A stretch of 41,420 nucleotides of DNA from JAJPHY01 sp040754475 (GTDB lineage Bacteria; Actinomycetota; UBA4738; HRBIN12): the NCBI GenBank assembly GCA_040754475.1, contig JBFMCN010000097.1:1-41420 (forward strand). Direction: 5' to 3'. The stretch's first letter is position 1. Every line of letters begins with the position of its first letter. The position numbers were made by a program, and so were the translations under genes. This document shows, one piece after another, positions 9,030 through 16,510 of this stretch. The notes below the pieces were generated by a model that had not been told where the DNA came from, did no database searches, and was given only the letters and a program-made list of their open reading frames with translations.

Positions 9030-9545
9030 TCAGGCCCAAGAGGAGTAGGAGAAGGGCTCTGCGGTCAGGCAGCTGAAGGGTCCCGAGCAGCCGCTGGATC
9101 GTTCGTACACCGGGGTTCGGGCGGACACACCCCAAGCGCATACCCACCAGATCTCGGTGTTGGCGTTCTCCCCATCGGGCCCTCCCGCACCGAGCCGTTC
9201 CCACCCGTGGTGCTCAATCCGGATGTGCGTGGTGGAGTCTCTCCACTCCTCGAAGGTGATGGCGACATCGGTCGCATCGGCTCGGTCCTCGCGAAGATGC
9301 CACCGGTAGCCCAGCCGGCGGGGTGGCTCCCATACGGTGATCTCGCCCCAGTCGAGCTCGGCTCCCCCGTGCGTGCGTTCGTAGATCCGGCCTCCGACCC
9401 GGGGCTCCAGCACGATGTCGCGGGGCCGGTTGCCCGTGATGGTGTGCTCGCTGGGCCACCAACGCGAGATGCTCGAGGTCCATACCTCGAAAGCACGTGG
9501 TGCCGGGCAGCCGACCTTGAAGGACACTCGAAGAGGCTCGTTCAC
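9030..9545 (-). CDS. SRPBCC/AHSA1-domain protein (srpbcc2)
   Basis: This 171-aa protein is one AHSA1-type domain (PRAFEVWTSSISRWWP, DIVLEPRVGGRIYERT, WEPPRRLGYRWHLRED) plus the tail SARTPVYERSSGCSGP shared by all three SRPBCC proteins of the array. GTG 9545 is chosen because it lies 2 nt after the arsR1 stop, matching the spacing at the other pairs. Pairing an ArsR regulator with an SRPBCC protein is a common actinobacterial arrangement in which the second protein may bind a small hydrophobic molecule. The ligand and any enzyme activity are unknown. Confidence 0.85.
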   Translation of the reverse strand: MNEPLRVSFKVGCPAPRAFEVWTSSISRWWPSEHTITGNRPRDIVLEPRVGGRIYERTHGGAELDWGEITVWEPPRRLGYRWHLREDRADATDVAITFEEWRDSTTHIRIEHHGWERLGAGGPDGENANTEIWWVCAWGVSARTPVYERSSGCSGPFSCLTAEPFSYSSWA

Positions 9546-9547
9546 CG

Positions 9548-9874
9548 CTACGTCCGTTCTGGCTCCGTGTTCTCTGCAACCAGCCGGAACCTGGTTGCCG
9601 CGTCTGTCCATACCGTTGTGATGTAGGCCCGGACCGCCTCCACGCCCTCATCGTGGAGTCGGTAGATGCGCCTGGTCCCTTGAGGCTCCTCGGTAACCAG
9701 GCCGGCCTCGCGGAGGAGCCGCAGGTGCCGGGAGACCGCGGGTCGGCTGATCGGCATGGCGTCGGCGATCTCTTGCACCGAGAGCCCGCCCTCACCGAGC
9801 AGCTCCACGATGGCCCTACGGTTGGAGTCGCCGAGCGCCTCGAACGGGTCGCCGGTCGCCTTCATCGATCTCAT
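9548..9874 (-). CDS. ArsR-family transcriptional regulator (arsR1)
   Basis: This 108-aa winged-helix regulator is almost identical to arsR2, with the same recognition helix SRPAVSRHLRLL and wing GTRRIYRLH. ATG 9874 is preceded by GGAGGGG at good spacing. An alternative in-frame GTG at 9940 has its own GGAGGG and begins MRFYEA, a start also found ahead of arsR3, so an N-terminally extended form of 130 aa is possible. It is first in the operon arsR1-srpbcc2-arsR2-srpbcc1 and diverges from the moxR gene, with operator 1 between them. Confidence 0.88.
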   Translation of the reverse strand: MRSMKATGDPFEALGDSNRRAIVELLGEGGLSVQEIADAMPISRPAVSRHLRLLREAGLVTEEPQGTRRIYRLHDEGVEAVRAYITTVWTDAATRFRLVAENTEPERT

Positions 9875-9922
9875 GTGTCCCCCCTCCACCTGGGAAGCAC
9901 GTGGGACGCTCGCCTTGGAGGT

Positions 9923-9940
9923 CGCCTCATAGAATCTCAC
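9923..9940 (-). promoter_or_regulatory. 18-bp element upstream of arsR1
   Basis: On the minus strand GTGAGATTCTATGAGGCG is identical to 15561-15578 ahead of arsR3. In both places GGAGGG stands 8 nt before the GTG, the frame to the arsR ATG is open, and the distance is 66 or 63 nt. It may be an upstream start codon giving an extended regulator, or a promoter/operator element. The sequence between the element and the ATG is not conserved. Confidence 0.5.
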
Positions 9941-9982
9941 GACGCCAGCCCTCCGCGCCAGCCGCTTGGCTACGCCTCACGA

Positions 9983-10023
9983 CCGTAACAGACTTGTTAC
10001 CGAGCCACAAGACATGCTACTGT
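9983..10023 (+). promoter_or_regulatory. Operator-promoter 1, moxR
   Basis: The palindrome GTAACA-GACT-TGTTAC occupies 9985-10000, flanked by CG on the right. Its right half contains TTGTTA (9994-9999), which is placed as the -35. After 18 bp comes the extended -10 TGC-TACTGT (hexamer 10018-10023). The moxR ATG follows 6 nt later, so the transcript should be leaderless. A dimeric repressor bound here would block RNA polymerase. The same layout is at 14130-14175 and 16502-16545. The site also lies 110 nt upstream of arsR1 on the other strand. Confidence 0.8.
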
Positions 10024-10029
10024 CCCGAC

Positions 10030-11433
10030 ATGTCTGAGAACACGAGCATCCACACCATCGGTGAGCTTCGCGCCGCCGGGTACGTCGACCGAACCGTCAA
10101 GGAAGAGCTGCGCGCCAACCTTCTCGCGAAGCTCGGCAACGGTGAGGTGCTTTTCCCCTCGATCGTGGGCTTCGATGACTCGGTCCTGCCGGCCCTCGAG
10201 CGAGGGGTCCTGGCCGGGCACGACCTGATCATGCTCGGTGAGCGCGGCCAGGCCAAGACTCGGTTGATCCGCAACATCGTCGACCTGCTCGACGAGGAAG
10301 TGCCGGCGATCGCCGGCTGCGAGGTGAACGACCATCCGTTCCGGCCGATCTGCGCCCGCTGCCGGGCTCTGGTGGCCCAGGACGGCGACGCGGTTCCGAT
10401 CGTGTGGATCGACCGCGAGGACCGCTTTGCGGAAAAGCTCGCGACGCCGGACACGTCGGTCGCGGACCTGATCGGCGACGTCGACCCGATCCGCGTGGCG
10501 GAGGGCCGGTACCTCGCCGACGAGCTCACGATCCACTACGGCCTGATCCCTCGGACCAACCGCGGGATCGTGGCGATCAACGAGCTTCCCGACCTGCCGG
10601 AGCGGATCCAGGTGGGGCTGTTCAACATCCTGGAGGAGCGCGACATCCAGATCCGCGGCTACCGGATCCGGCTGCCGCTCGACATGCTGCTGACCGTGAC
10701 GGCCAACCCCGAGGACTACACGAACCGAGGCCGGATCGTCTCGCCGTTGAAGGATCGGTTCGGGACGCAGGTCCGCACGCACTACCCCGAGCAGCTGGCC
10801 GACGAGATCCGGATCATGGTTCAGGAGGCGCGGCCGCCGGCCGGAAACGTTCCGGTCAACGTTCCCCCCTTCATGAAGGAAGTTCTGGCGGCCCTGACGG
10901 CCGAGCTCCGCCGGTCGCCCCAGGTGAACCAGCGCTCGGGGGTCTCGGTTCGCTACTCGATCGGGAACCTGGAGACGCTGGCCGCCGCGGCGGTGCGCCG
11001 TGCTGCCCGAACCGGTGAGCAGGAGATCGTGCCCCGCGTGTGCGACCTGCCCGCCGTGCTGGAAGCCTCGCTCGGCCGGATCGAGTTCGACAGCATCGAG
11101 GAGGGGCGCGAGGAGGAGATCCTGCTTGGGGCGATGCAGGCAGCCGAGCTTGGGGTCTTCACGCGCCGCTTCTCGGACTTCGACTTCCAACCGGTCCTCG
11201 GGAGGTTCCGCGGTGGCTTTGCCGCGGAGACCTCCGACCTCACCCCGGCTTCCGAGCTGCTCAGTCAGTTCGGCGAGCTGCCGGGCTTTGCCAAGCTGCT
11301 CGAGAAGCTGGGTGTTGAGGAGGAGAGTCCGGGGGTCGCAGCCTCGGCGCTCGAGTTCGCGCTCGAGGGGCTCCACCTCTCCAAGCGCTTGAACAAGGAT
11401 CTGTCTGGGCGGATCGGCACGTATCGGGCCTGA
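10030..11433 (+). CDS. MoxR-type AAA+ ATPase (magnesium-chelatase-like)
   Basis: This 467-aa cytoplasmic AAA+ ATPase resembles the mycobacterial ATPase that neighbours a VWA gene (Rv0958/Rv0959 type). Visible parts are Walker A GERGQAKTR (about residues 74-82), a four-cysteine insert CEVNDHPFRPICARC, Walker B GIVAINELPDL, sensor 1 TANPEDY, arginine-finger region DRFGTQVRTHYPEQ and sensor 2 RSGVSVRYS. MoxR ATPases act with VWA-domain partners as chaperone-like complexes that assemble or activate other proteins, often by metal insertion. Here one ATPase stands before four VWA genes, the first only 4 nt downstream. ATG 10030 is chosen over the longer open frame because the promoter ends directly before it. 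Confidence 0.9.
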   Translation: MSENTSIHTIGELRAAGYVDRTVKEELRANLLAKLGNGEVLFPSIVGFDDSVLPALERGVLAGHDLIMLGERGQAKTRLIRNIVDLLDEEVPAIAGCEVNDHPFRPICARCRALVAQDGDAVPIVWIDREDRFAEKLATPDTSVADLIGDVDPIRVAEGRYLADELTIHYGLIPRTNRGIVAINELPDLPERIQVGLFNILEERDIQIRGYRIRLPLDMLLTVTANPEDYTNRGRIVSPLKDRFGTQVRTHYPEQLADEIRIMVQEARPPAGNVPVNVPPFMKEVLAALTAELRRSPQVNQRSGVSVRYSIGNLETLAAAAVRRAARTGEQEIVPRVCDLPAVLEASLGRIEFDSIEEGREEEILLGAMQAAELGVFTRRFSDFDFQPVLGRFRGGFAAETSDLTPASELLSQFGELPGFAKLLEKLGVEEESPGVAASALEFALEGLHLSKRLNKDLSGRIGTYRA

Positions 11434-11437
11434 GACC

Positions 11438-12736
11438 ATGCGCATCCGCTACTCGGAGTGGGACGGGACCCAGGCCCCAGGTGGGGGCTTCGGGTACGTC
11501 AAGGGCGACCCCCTTGAGGACTGGGAACCGATGAAGCAGTTCCTTCCCTCCTCCGCAGGGGGACCCGGTGATCCCGATGTTTCGGTGATGCACATGCTTC
11601 GCCAGCGCGCCAAGGCCCGATCCTCTGGGCTGTTCGGCTCCGTAACCGCGGTGATGCGCCAAGCAAGGGCCGTAAGGGGCGGCAGGCTGAACCTCGAAGG
11701 CTCGCTCGAGGACATCGACGAGGAAGCCCTGCGCCAAGCCTTGGGAGAGGCGGCGGTGGTTGATCTGCGGGCCCTCATGTCGATCGAGCGTGCGGGCCTC
11801 GTGAACATCCGCAAGGGTCGCCTGGAGGTGACCCCTAAGGGTGCGCGGAAGCTCGGAGAGCGCGCTCTGGCCCAGATGTACCGGCAGCTTCGGCACGACA
11901 AGGAGGGCACCAGGGAGTCAAGGGACGTCGGCGGCCTCGCGGAGCCGACCGGTGGGACCCGCCCTTGGCGTTTCGGGGACTACGGCCAGATCGCCGTTCA
12001 AAGGACCGTGTTCAACGCGGTTCTTCGAGGGGGGCATGGCAAGGAGATCCGTCTCACCCCAGACGACTTCGAGCTGCTCGAGGCCGAGCACCGGACCCAG
12101 GCCGCAACGGCACTCTGCCTCGACCTTTCCTCCTCCATGGCCATGAGGGGCCACTTGGGAGATGCGAAGAAGATGGCCCTTGCTCTTCACGCCCTGATAG
12201 CCGGACGCCACCCGAACGACCGCCTCTACATAATCGGGTTCTCCAACTACGCCAGACGGATCAAGGTCCAAGACCTCCCTGTGGTGGTCGCGGACAACTC
12301 CGGCACCAACATGCAGCATGCCTTCAGCCTCGCGGGCCGCCTTCTCGCGAAGCATCCCCGTTCGACCCGTCAGGTGATCATGGTCACCGACGGGGAGCCG
12401 ACGGCGCACCTGGAGGGCGGAGAGGTCACGTACGGGTGCGGGGACGTGACGGAGACAGCCTCGGTAGCGACAGTGCCCAACAGATCGGCGAACTCCAGCG
12501 GCGCCGCCGGTCGTTGGGTGGGTGCGGCCGAGACGGTCCGACAGACGCTGGCCGAGGCGCTCAAGCTGTCGAAGTCCGGCGTCACCCTGAACATGTTCTT
12601 GCTCGAGAGATCGCCCGGGCTGATCAAGTTCACCGAGCGCCTGGCCCGACTGACGCAGGGCCGGGTGTTCCTCGTCAAGGACACCGAGATGGGGTCCTTC
12701 ATCCTTCGCGACTACGCGGCGCGTCGCGCCTCCTGA
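11438..12736 (+). CDS. VWA-domain protein, MoxR partner (vwa1)
   Basis: This 432-aa cytoplasmic protein has no signal peptide. The N-terminus MRIRYSEWDGTQ is shared by all four paralogues. A helical middle region (residues 50-190) leads to a C-terminal von Willebrand A domain with an intact MIDAS metal site: DLSSS (Asp229, Ser231, Ser233), Thr290 in NSGTNMQ and Asp318 in TDGEPTAH. Such domains bind a divalent metal and partner proteins. The segment after TDGEPTAHLEGG (about residues 330-365) is unlike that of the other copies. It starts 4 nt after moxR, so the two are cotranslated. Confidence 0.9.
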   Translation: MRIRYSEWDGTQAPGGGFGYVKGDPLEDWEPMKQFLPSSAGGPGDPDVSVMHMLRQRAKARSSGLFGSVTAVMRQARAVRGGRLNLEGSLEDIDEEALRQALGEAAVVDLRALMSIERAGLVNIRKGRLEVTPKGARKLGERALAQMYRQLRHDKEGTRESRDVGGLAEPTGGTRPWRFGDYGQIAVQRTVFNAVLRGGHGKEIRLTPDDFELLEAEHRTQAATALCLDLSSSMAMRGHLGDAKKMALALHALIAGRHPNDRLYIIGFSNYARRIKVQDLPVVVADNSGTNMQHAFSLAGRLLAKHPRSTRQVIMVTDGEPTAHLEGGEVTYGCGDVTETASVATVPNRSANSSGAAGRWVGAAETVRQTLAEALKLSKSGVTLNMFLLERSPGLIKFTERLARLTQGRVFLVKDTEMGSFILRDYAARRAS

Positions 12737-12753
12737 GAGCTGAGGGAAGAAGC

Positions 12754-14043
12754 GTGCGCATCCGCTACTCGGAGTGGGACGGAACCCAGGCCCCCGATCG
12801 GGGCTTCGGGTACGTGTTGGGCGATCCCCACGAGGACTGGGAGCCGATGAAGCAGTTCCTTCCCTCCTCCCGAGGGGGGCCCGGCGACCCTGAGGTATCC
12901 ATCATGCACGTCCTTCGTCAGCGTGCGAGGGCGCGATCCTCCGGGCTCTTCGGCTCCGTAACCGCAGTGATGCGCCAAGCAAGAGCCGTCAGGAGCGGCA
13001 GGCTGAACCTCGAAGGCTCGCTCGATGACATCGACGAAGAAGCCCTTCGCAAGGCGATGGGGGAGGGCGCGGTATCAGACCTTCGTGCCCTGATGTCCAT
13101 CGAGCGTGCAGGGCTCGTGAACACGCGGAAGGGCCGGCTGGAAGTCACCCCCAAGGGAGCCCGCAAGCTCGGAGAGCATGCTCTCGCCCAGATGTACGGG
13201 CGTCTTCGGCACGACAAGGAAGGCACCAGGGAGTCCAGGGACGTAGGCGGCCTGGCGGAGCCCACCGGGGGTACCCGGCCCTGGCGCTTTGGAGACTCCG
13301 GCCAGATCGCGGTTCAGCGGACCGTCTTCAACGCTGTGCTTCGGGGGGGACCCGGCAAGGAGGTACGTCTCACCCCGGACGATTTCGAGCTGCTTGAGGC
13401 CGAGCACCGAACCCAGGCCGCGACGGCACTATGTCTTGACATCTCCTCCTCGATGGCGATGAGAGGCCACTTCGCTGATGCGAAGAGGATGGCCCTTGCC
13501 CTGCACGCACTGATCGCTGGACGCCACCCACACGATCGCCTCTACATCATCGGATTCTCCAATTACGCCAGGCAGATCAAGGTCCAGGACCTGCCGACGG
13601 TCGTGCCCGACAACGCCGGTACCAACATGCAGCACGCCTTCAGCCTCGCGGGACGGCTTCTCGCCAAGCACCCGCGCTCCACCCGACAGGTGATCGTGGT
13701 CACCGACGGCGAGCCGACTGCGCACCTGGAGGGCGAGGAGGTCGTCTACGCGTTCGGGAGCGTCGCCGAGGGCTCTCCGCGTACGCACGTCGTGAGGACC
13801 GGCCGTGGCGGCGGCGGCGACTGGGTGAACGTGGACGACACGATCCGCCTGACGCTGGGAGAGGCGTTCCGCCTGTCGAAGTCCGGCGTCACCCTGAACA
13901 TGTTCATGCTGGAGAAGTCGCCGGGGCTGATCAGGTTCACGGAGCGGCTGGCCCGGCTGACCTCGGGCAGGGTGTTCGTCGTGAAAGACACCGACATGGG
14001 GTCTTTCATCCTTCGCGACTACGCGTCCCGTCGCGCCTCCTGA
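12754..14043 (+). CDS. VWA-domain protein, MoxR partner (vwa2)
   Basis: This 429-aa paralogue of vwa1 shares most of its sequence, including long near-identical DNA runs. The start is GTG 12754, giving MRIRYSEWDGTQ like its siblings, with AGGGAAG upstream; the frame open to 11965 is a shadow of vwa1. The MIDAS is intact (DISSS, NAGTNMQ, TDGEPTAH). The post-MIDAS segment is Gly-rich (RTGRGGGGDW). It lies 17 nt after vwa1 and belongs to the moxR transcript. The transcript may end in the hairpin at 14082-14101. Confidence 0.9.
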   Translation: MRIRYSEWDGTQAPDRGFGYVLGDPHEDWEPMKQFLPSSRGGPGDPEVSIMHVLRQRARARSSGLFGSVTAVMRQARAVRSGRLNLEGSLDDIDEEALRKAMGEGAVSDLRALMSIERAGLVNTRKGRLEVTPKGARKLGEHALAQMYGRLRHDKEGTRESRDVGGLAEPTGGTRPWRFGDSGQIAVQRTVFNAVLRGGPGKEVRLTPDDFELLEAEHRTQAATALCLDISSSMAMRGHFADAKRMALALHALIAGRHPHDRLYIIGFSNYARQIKVQDLPTVVPDNAGTNMQHAFSLAGRLLAKHPRSTRQVIVVTDGEPTAHLEGEEVVYAFGSVAEGSPRTHVVRTGRGGGGDWVNVDDTIRLTLGEAFRLSKSGVTLNMFMLEKSPGLIRFTERLARLTSGRVFVVKDTDMGSFILRDYASRRAS

Positions 14044-14081
14044 CGCAGGCCCCGCCGTACGGCGAACCTGTGGAGATGTGC

Positions 14082-14101
14082 GACTGGAAGACCTTCCAGT
14101 C
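14082..14101 (+). terminator. Hairpin after vwa2
   Basis: GACTGGAA (14082-14089) pairs with TTCCAGTC (14094-14101) around a 4-nt loop; a 12-nt palindrome CGCCGTACGGCG (14053-14064) precedes it. There is no T-run. It stands between vwa2 and operator 2, where a transcript end would be expected, but could also be a protein-binding palindrome. Confidence 0.4.
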
Positions 14102-14129
14102 CCGGTTACCACCTGCGGCCTCCAAGAAC

Positions 14130-14175
14130 ACGACCGGTAACACTCTTGTTACCGGTCGTCAATCTATGCTACGGT
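14130..14175 (+). promoter_or_regulatory. Operator-promoter 2, vwa3
   Basis: A perfect 13-bp inverted repeat (14130-14142 with 14147-14159) around CTCT has the core GGTAACA/TGTTACC. TTGTTA (14146-14151) serves as -35, and after 18 bp stands the extended -10 TGC-TACGGT (hexamer 14170-14175). Unlike moxR, the ATG is 42 nt further on behind GGGGGCGAGG, so this mRNA has a leader and ribosome-binding site. Confidence 0.8.
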
Positions 14176-14217
14176 CGTCGAGGAGCCGGACAGCCAGCGA
14201 CTTTGGGGGCGAGGACC

Positions 14218-15522
14218 ATGCGGATCCGCTACTCGGAGTGGGATGGGACTCAACTGGGCGGTCCGGGCTACGGGGTGGTCGTGGGAGATCCTCGCGAGGA
14301 TTGGGACCCGATGATGATGTTCCTCCCCTCCGGAGGGGCGGCAAACCCCGGGCAGTCGTCGATCAGTCAGATCCTTCGTCATCGGGTCAGAGCACGTTCC
14401 TCGGGGATGTTCGGGTCCACCACCGCGCTGATGCGCCAGGCCCGAGCCGTGAGAAGCCGCAAGCTGAACCTCGAAGGCTCGCTCGAGGACATCGACGAGG
14501 ACGCCCTTCGGAAGACCTTGGGGGATCGCGTCCTGGTCGATCTTCGTGCACTCATGAGGGTCGAGGCCGCTGGGCTCGTGAACACCAGGAAGGGCCGCCT
14601 GGAGATCACCGCCAGGGGCGCTCGCAAGCTCGGAGACAAGGCGCTGGCGCAGATCTTCCGGCAGCTTCAGTGGGATCGGGAGGGCACTCGAGAGTCCCGT
14701 GAGATCGGGGGACTTGCGGAGCCGACCGGGGCCACCCGCCCCTGGCAGTTTGGCGACAGCGGTCAGTTCGCCGTCCAGCGTACCGTGTTCAACGCGGTGC
14801 TTCGGGGGGGACCAGGGCACGAGGTCCGTCTCACCCCCGACGACTTCGAGCTGCTGGAGGCCGAGCACCGGACCCAGGCCGCAACCGCCCTTCTTGTTGA
14901 CCTTTCCTCCTCCATGGCGATGAGGGGCCACTTCGGCGACGCCATGAAGATGGCACTTGCGCTTCACGCCCTGATCGCTGGGCACCACCCGAACGATCGC
15001 CTGTACATCATCGGGTTCTCCAACTACGCGAGGCAGATCAAGGTCCAGGACCTCCCGATGTTGGTGCCGGACAACTCCGGCACCAACATGCACCACGCCT
15101 TCCACCTTGCCGGACGGCTGCTTGCCAAGCACCCTCGCTGCACCCGGCAGGTGATCATGGTCACCGACGGTGAGCCGACCGCTCATCTGGATGGTGAGGA
15201 GCTCGTCTATGCGCTAGGGAGCACCGTGGGCGACACTTTTCATGAATCCCCGGGAAGGATGGGCCGCGCGGGCGGTGGCGACTGGGTGAATCCGGCGGAC
15301 ACGGTTCGCGTCACGCTCACGGAGGCAATGAGGCTCTCCCGGACGGGCGTCACGATCAACGTGTTCATGCTCGAGAGGTCTCCTGGCCTGATCAAGTTCA
15401 TGGAGCGCCTGGCCCGGCTGACGGCAGGCCGGGTGTTCCTGGTCAAGGACGCCGATCTCGGAGCCTTCGTCCTGCGCGACTACGTGACGCGTCGCGACCG
15501 CATGGCCCGCCGCGCCTCCTGA
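14218..15522 (+). CDS. VWA-domain protein, MoxR partner (vwa3)
   Basis: This 434-aa paralogue has the MRIRYSEWDGTQ start, the ARSSGMFGS motif in the helical region and a C-terminal VWA domain with complete MIDAS (DLSSS, NSGTNMH, TDGEPTAH). It lacks the residues matching vwa1-2 in the N-terminal MKQFLPSS (it has MMMFLPSG) and so groups with vwa4. ATG 14218 is chosen by the ribosome-binding site and the paralogue alignment. It has its own operator-promoter. The C-terminus carries a short extra RDRMARRAS. The third ArsR/SRPBCC pair follows 101 nt downstream. Confidence 0.9.
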   Translation: MRIRYSEWDGTQLGGPGYGVVVGDPREDWDPMMMFLPSGGAANPGQSSISQILRHRVRARSSGMFGSTTALMRQARAVRSRKLNLEGSLEDIDEDALRKTLGDRVLVDLRALMRVEAAGLVNTRKGRLEITARGARKLGDKALAQIFRQLQWDREGTRESREIGGLAEPTGATRPWQFGDSGQFAVQRTVFNAVLRGGPGHEVRLTPDDFELLEAEHRTQAATALLVDLSSSMAMRGHFGDAMKMALALHALIAGHHPNDRLYIIGFSNYARQIKVQDLPMLVPDNSGTNMHHAFHLAGRLLAKHPRCTRQVIMVTDGEPTAHLDGEELVYALGSTVGDTFHESPGRMGRAGGGDWVNPADTVRVTLTEAMRLSRTGVTINVFMLERSPGLIKFMERLARLTAGRVFLVKDADLGAFVLRDYVTRRDRMARRAS

Positions 15523-15560
15523 CCGGCAAACCCCACCGGATGGCGTGGAGGGTCCGGCCC

Positions 15561-15578
15561 GTGAGATTCTATGAGGCG
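15561..15578 (+). promoter_or_regulatory. 18-bp element upstream of arsR3
   Basis: This copy is identical to 9923-9940 (minus strand). GGAGGG precedes it by 8 nt and the frame runs open into arsR3, so it can be read as a GTG start for MRFYEA. The conservation between two distant loci, with upstream GGCG-N-GGAGGG also shared, argues that it is functional. Confidence 0.5.
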
Positions 15579-15623
15579 GTCTTCGGGGTTCGGCCGGACT
15601 CACCCGGTGGAAGTGAGGGACTC

Positions 15624-15944
15624 ATGGGATCTGCGAAGGCGCAGGGGGACCCGTTCGACGCGCTGGGGGACTCGAACCGTAGGGCCATCATCGAGCTGCT
15701 GGTCTCAGGTGGGCTTTCGGTTCATGAGATCGCCGACGCGATGCCGATCAGCCGGCCGGCGGTTTCGCGGCACCTTCGGCTGCTGCGTGAGGCGGGGCTC
15801 GTGACCGAGGAGCCGGCGGGAAGGTGCCGGATCTACCGGCTCCACGACGCGGGCGTGAAGGAGGTTCGCGCCTACCTCACCGGGATATGGACGGACGCGG
15901 CGAACCGCTTCCGGCGGGTCGCCGAGAACACCGAGGCGGAGTAG
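15624..15944 (+). CDS. ArsR-family transcriptional regulator (arsR3)
   Basis: This 106-aa winged-helix repressor is paralogous to arsR1 and arsR2. Its helix-turn-helix region EIADAMPISRPAVSRHLRLL is identical to theirs, and the wing is GRCRIYRLH. ATG 15624 follows GTGAGGG; the upstream GTG 15561 would add 21 residues. The identical recognition helix predicts that all three regulators bind the same DNA site, and the palindrome at the three array promoters is the obvious candidate (inference). srpbcc3 starts 2 nt after its stop. Confidence 0.88.
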   Translation: MGSAKAQGDPFDALGDSNRRAIIELLVSGGLSVHEIADAMPISRPAVSRHLRLLREAGLVTEEPAGRCRIYRLHDAGVKEVRAYLTGIWTDAANRFRRVAENTEAE

Positions 15945-15946
15945 AC

Positions 15947-16510
15947 GTGCCGCACGACATGCCTCTTCGAATGTTCTTCCAGGTTCACTGCTCGGCGGAG
16001 CGTGCGTTCGACGTGTGGACCTCCGAGGTCTCTCTCTGGTGGCCCATTGGGCGTACCCGGCTGGGAGAACCGGTCCCGGACATCGTGCTGGAACCCCGGA
16101 TCGGGGGGAGGATCTACGAACGGACCTCCGGAGGCGCCGAGATCGATTGCGGTGAGGTGATCAAGTGGGAGCCGCCCCGCCGGCTGGTCTACCTGTGGCG
16201 CATTCAGGGGGAGAGGCGCCGCGCCACCGAGGTCGCGGTCACCTTCAGGGAGCGAGGGGATTCCACGACGCGCGTTCGGATCGAGCACCGAGGCTGGCAA
16301 CAGCTGTGTTCGAAGCGTGGCTGGGAGGCGGCAGACGAAGAGGCGCGGCGCCGGTTCTCTGCGGCGGCATCGACACCATCCTGGGAACGGGCCAGCGGCT
16401 GCGCCGGACCCTATTTCTACGTGGCCGAGCCTGAGCGGCGTCTCCTCGTCGAGGAGCCCCTCCTGGACCTCTTCTACGCCAGGCCTGACTCGTTCTCCCA
16501 TTATCGGTAA
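15947..16510 (+). CDS. SRPBCC/AHSA1-domain protein (srpbcc3)
   Basis: This 187-aa protein contains one AHSA1-type domain (ERAFDVWTSEVSLWWP, DIVLEPRIGGRIYERT, WEPPRRLVYLWRI) and the shared tail STPSWERASGCAGP, here followed by about 30 further residues. GTG 15947 lies 2 nt after arsR3, the spacing seen at the other pairs; an internal ATG at 15959 is an alternative. Its TAA stop lies inside operator 3, so the gene and the vwa4 promoter overlap. The ligand is unknown. Confidence 0.85.
   Translation: MPHDMPLRMFFQVHCSAERAFDVWTSEVSLWWPIGRTRLGEPVPDIVLEPRIGGRIYERTSGGAEIDCGEVIKWEPPRRLVYLWRIQGERRRATEVAVTFRERGDSTTRVRIEHRGWQQLCSKRGWEAADEEARRRFSAAASTPSWERASGCAGPYFYVAEPERRLLVEEPLLDLFYARPDSFSHYR

Larger units (their letters stand above)
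8710..9874 (-). repeat. Tandem ArsR/SRPBCC duplication
   Basis: The arsR2 gene (8710-9027) repeats arsR1 (9548-9874) at an interval of 838 nt with long identical runs, for example the stretch around 8803-8850 matching 9648-9695. srpbcc1 and srpbcc2 follow each copy and share domain and tail, but have diverged much further than the regulators. This asymmetry fits a duplicated pair under constraint on DNA binding and relaxed or diversifying constraint on the ligand-binding partner, or gene conversion between the arsR copies. Confidence 0.75.

Noticed and set aside
7832..9874. Integrated element at the tRNA-Leu gene
   Set aside because: tRNA genes are common integration sites, but I see no integrase and no repeat of the tRNA 3' end elsewhere in the window.
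11965..12753. Upstream extension of vwa2
   Set aside because: This part is the alternative frame of vwa1. The paralogues all begin at the RIRYSEWDGTQ motif, so GTG 12754 is taken.
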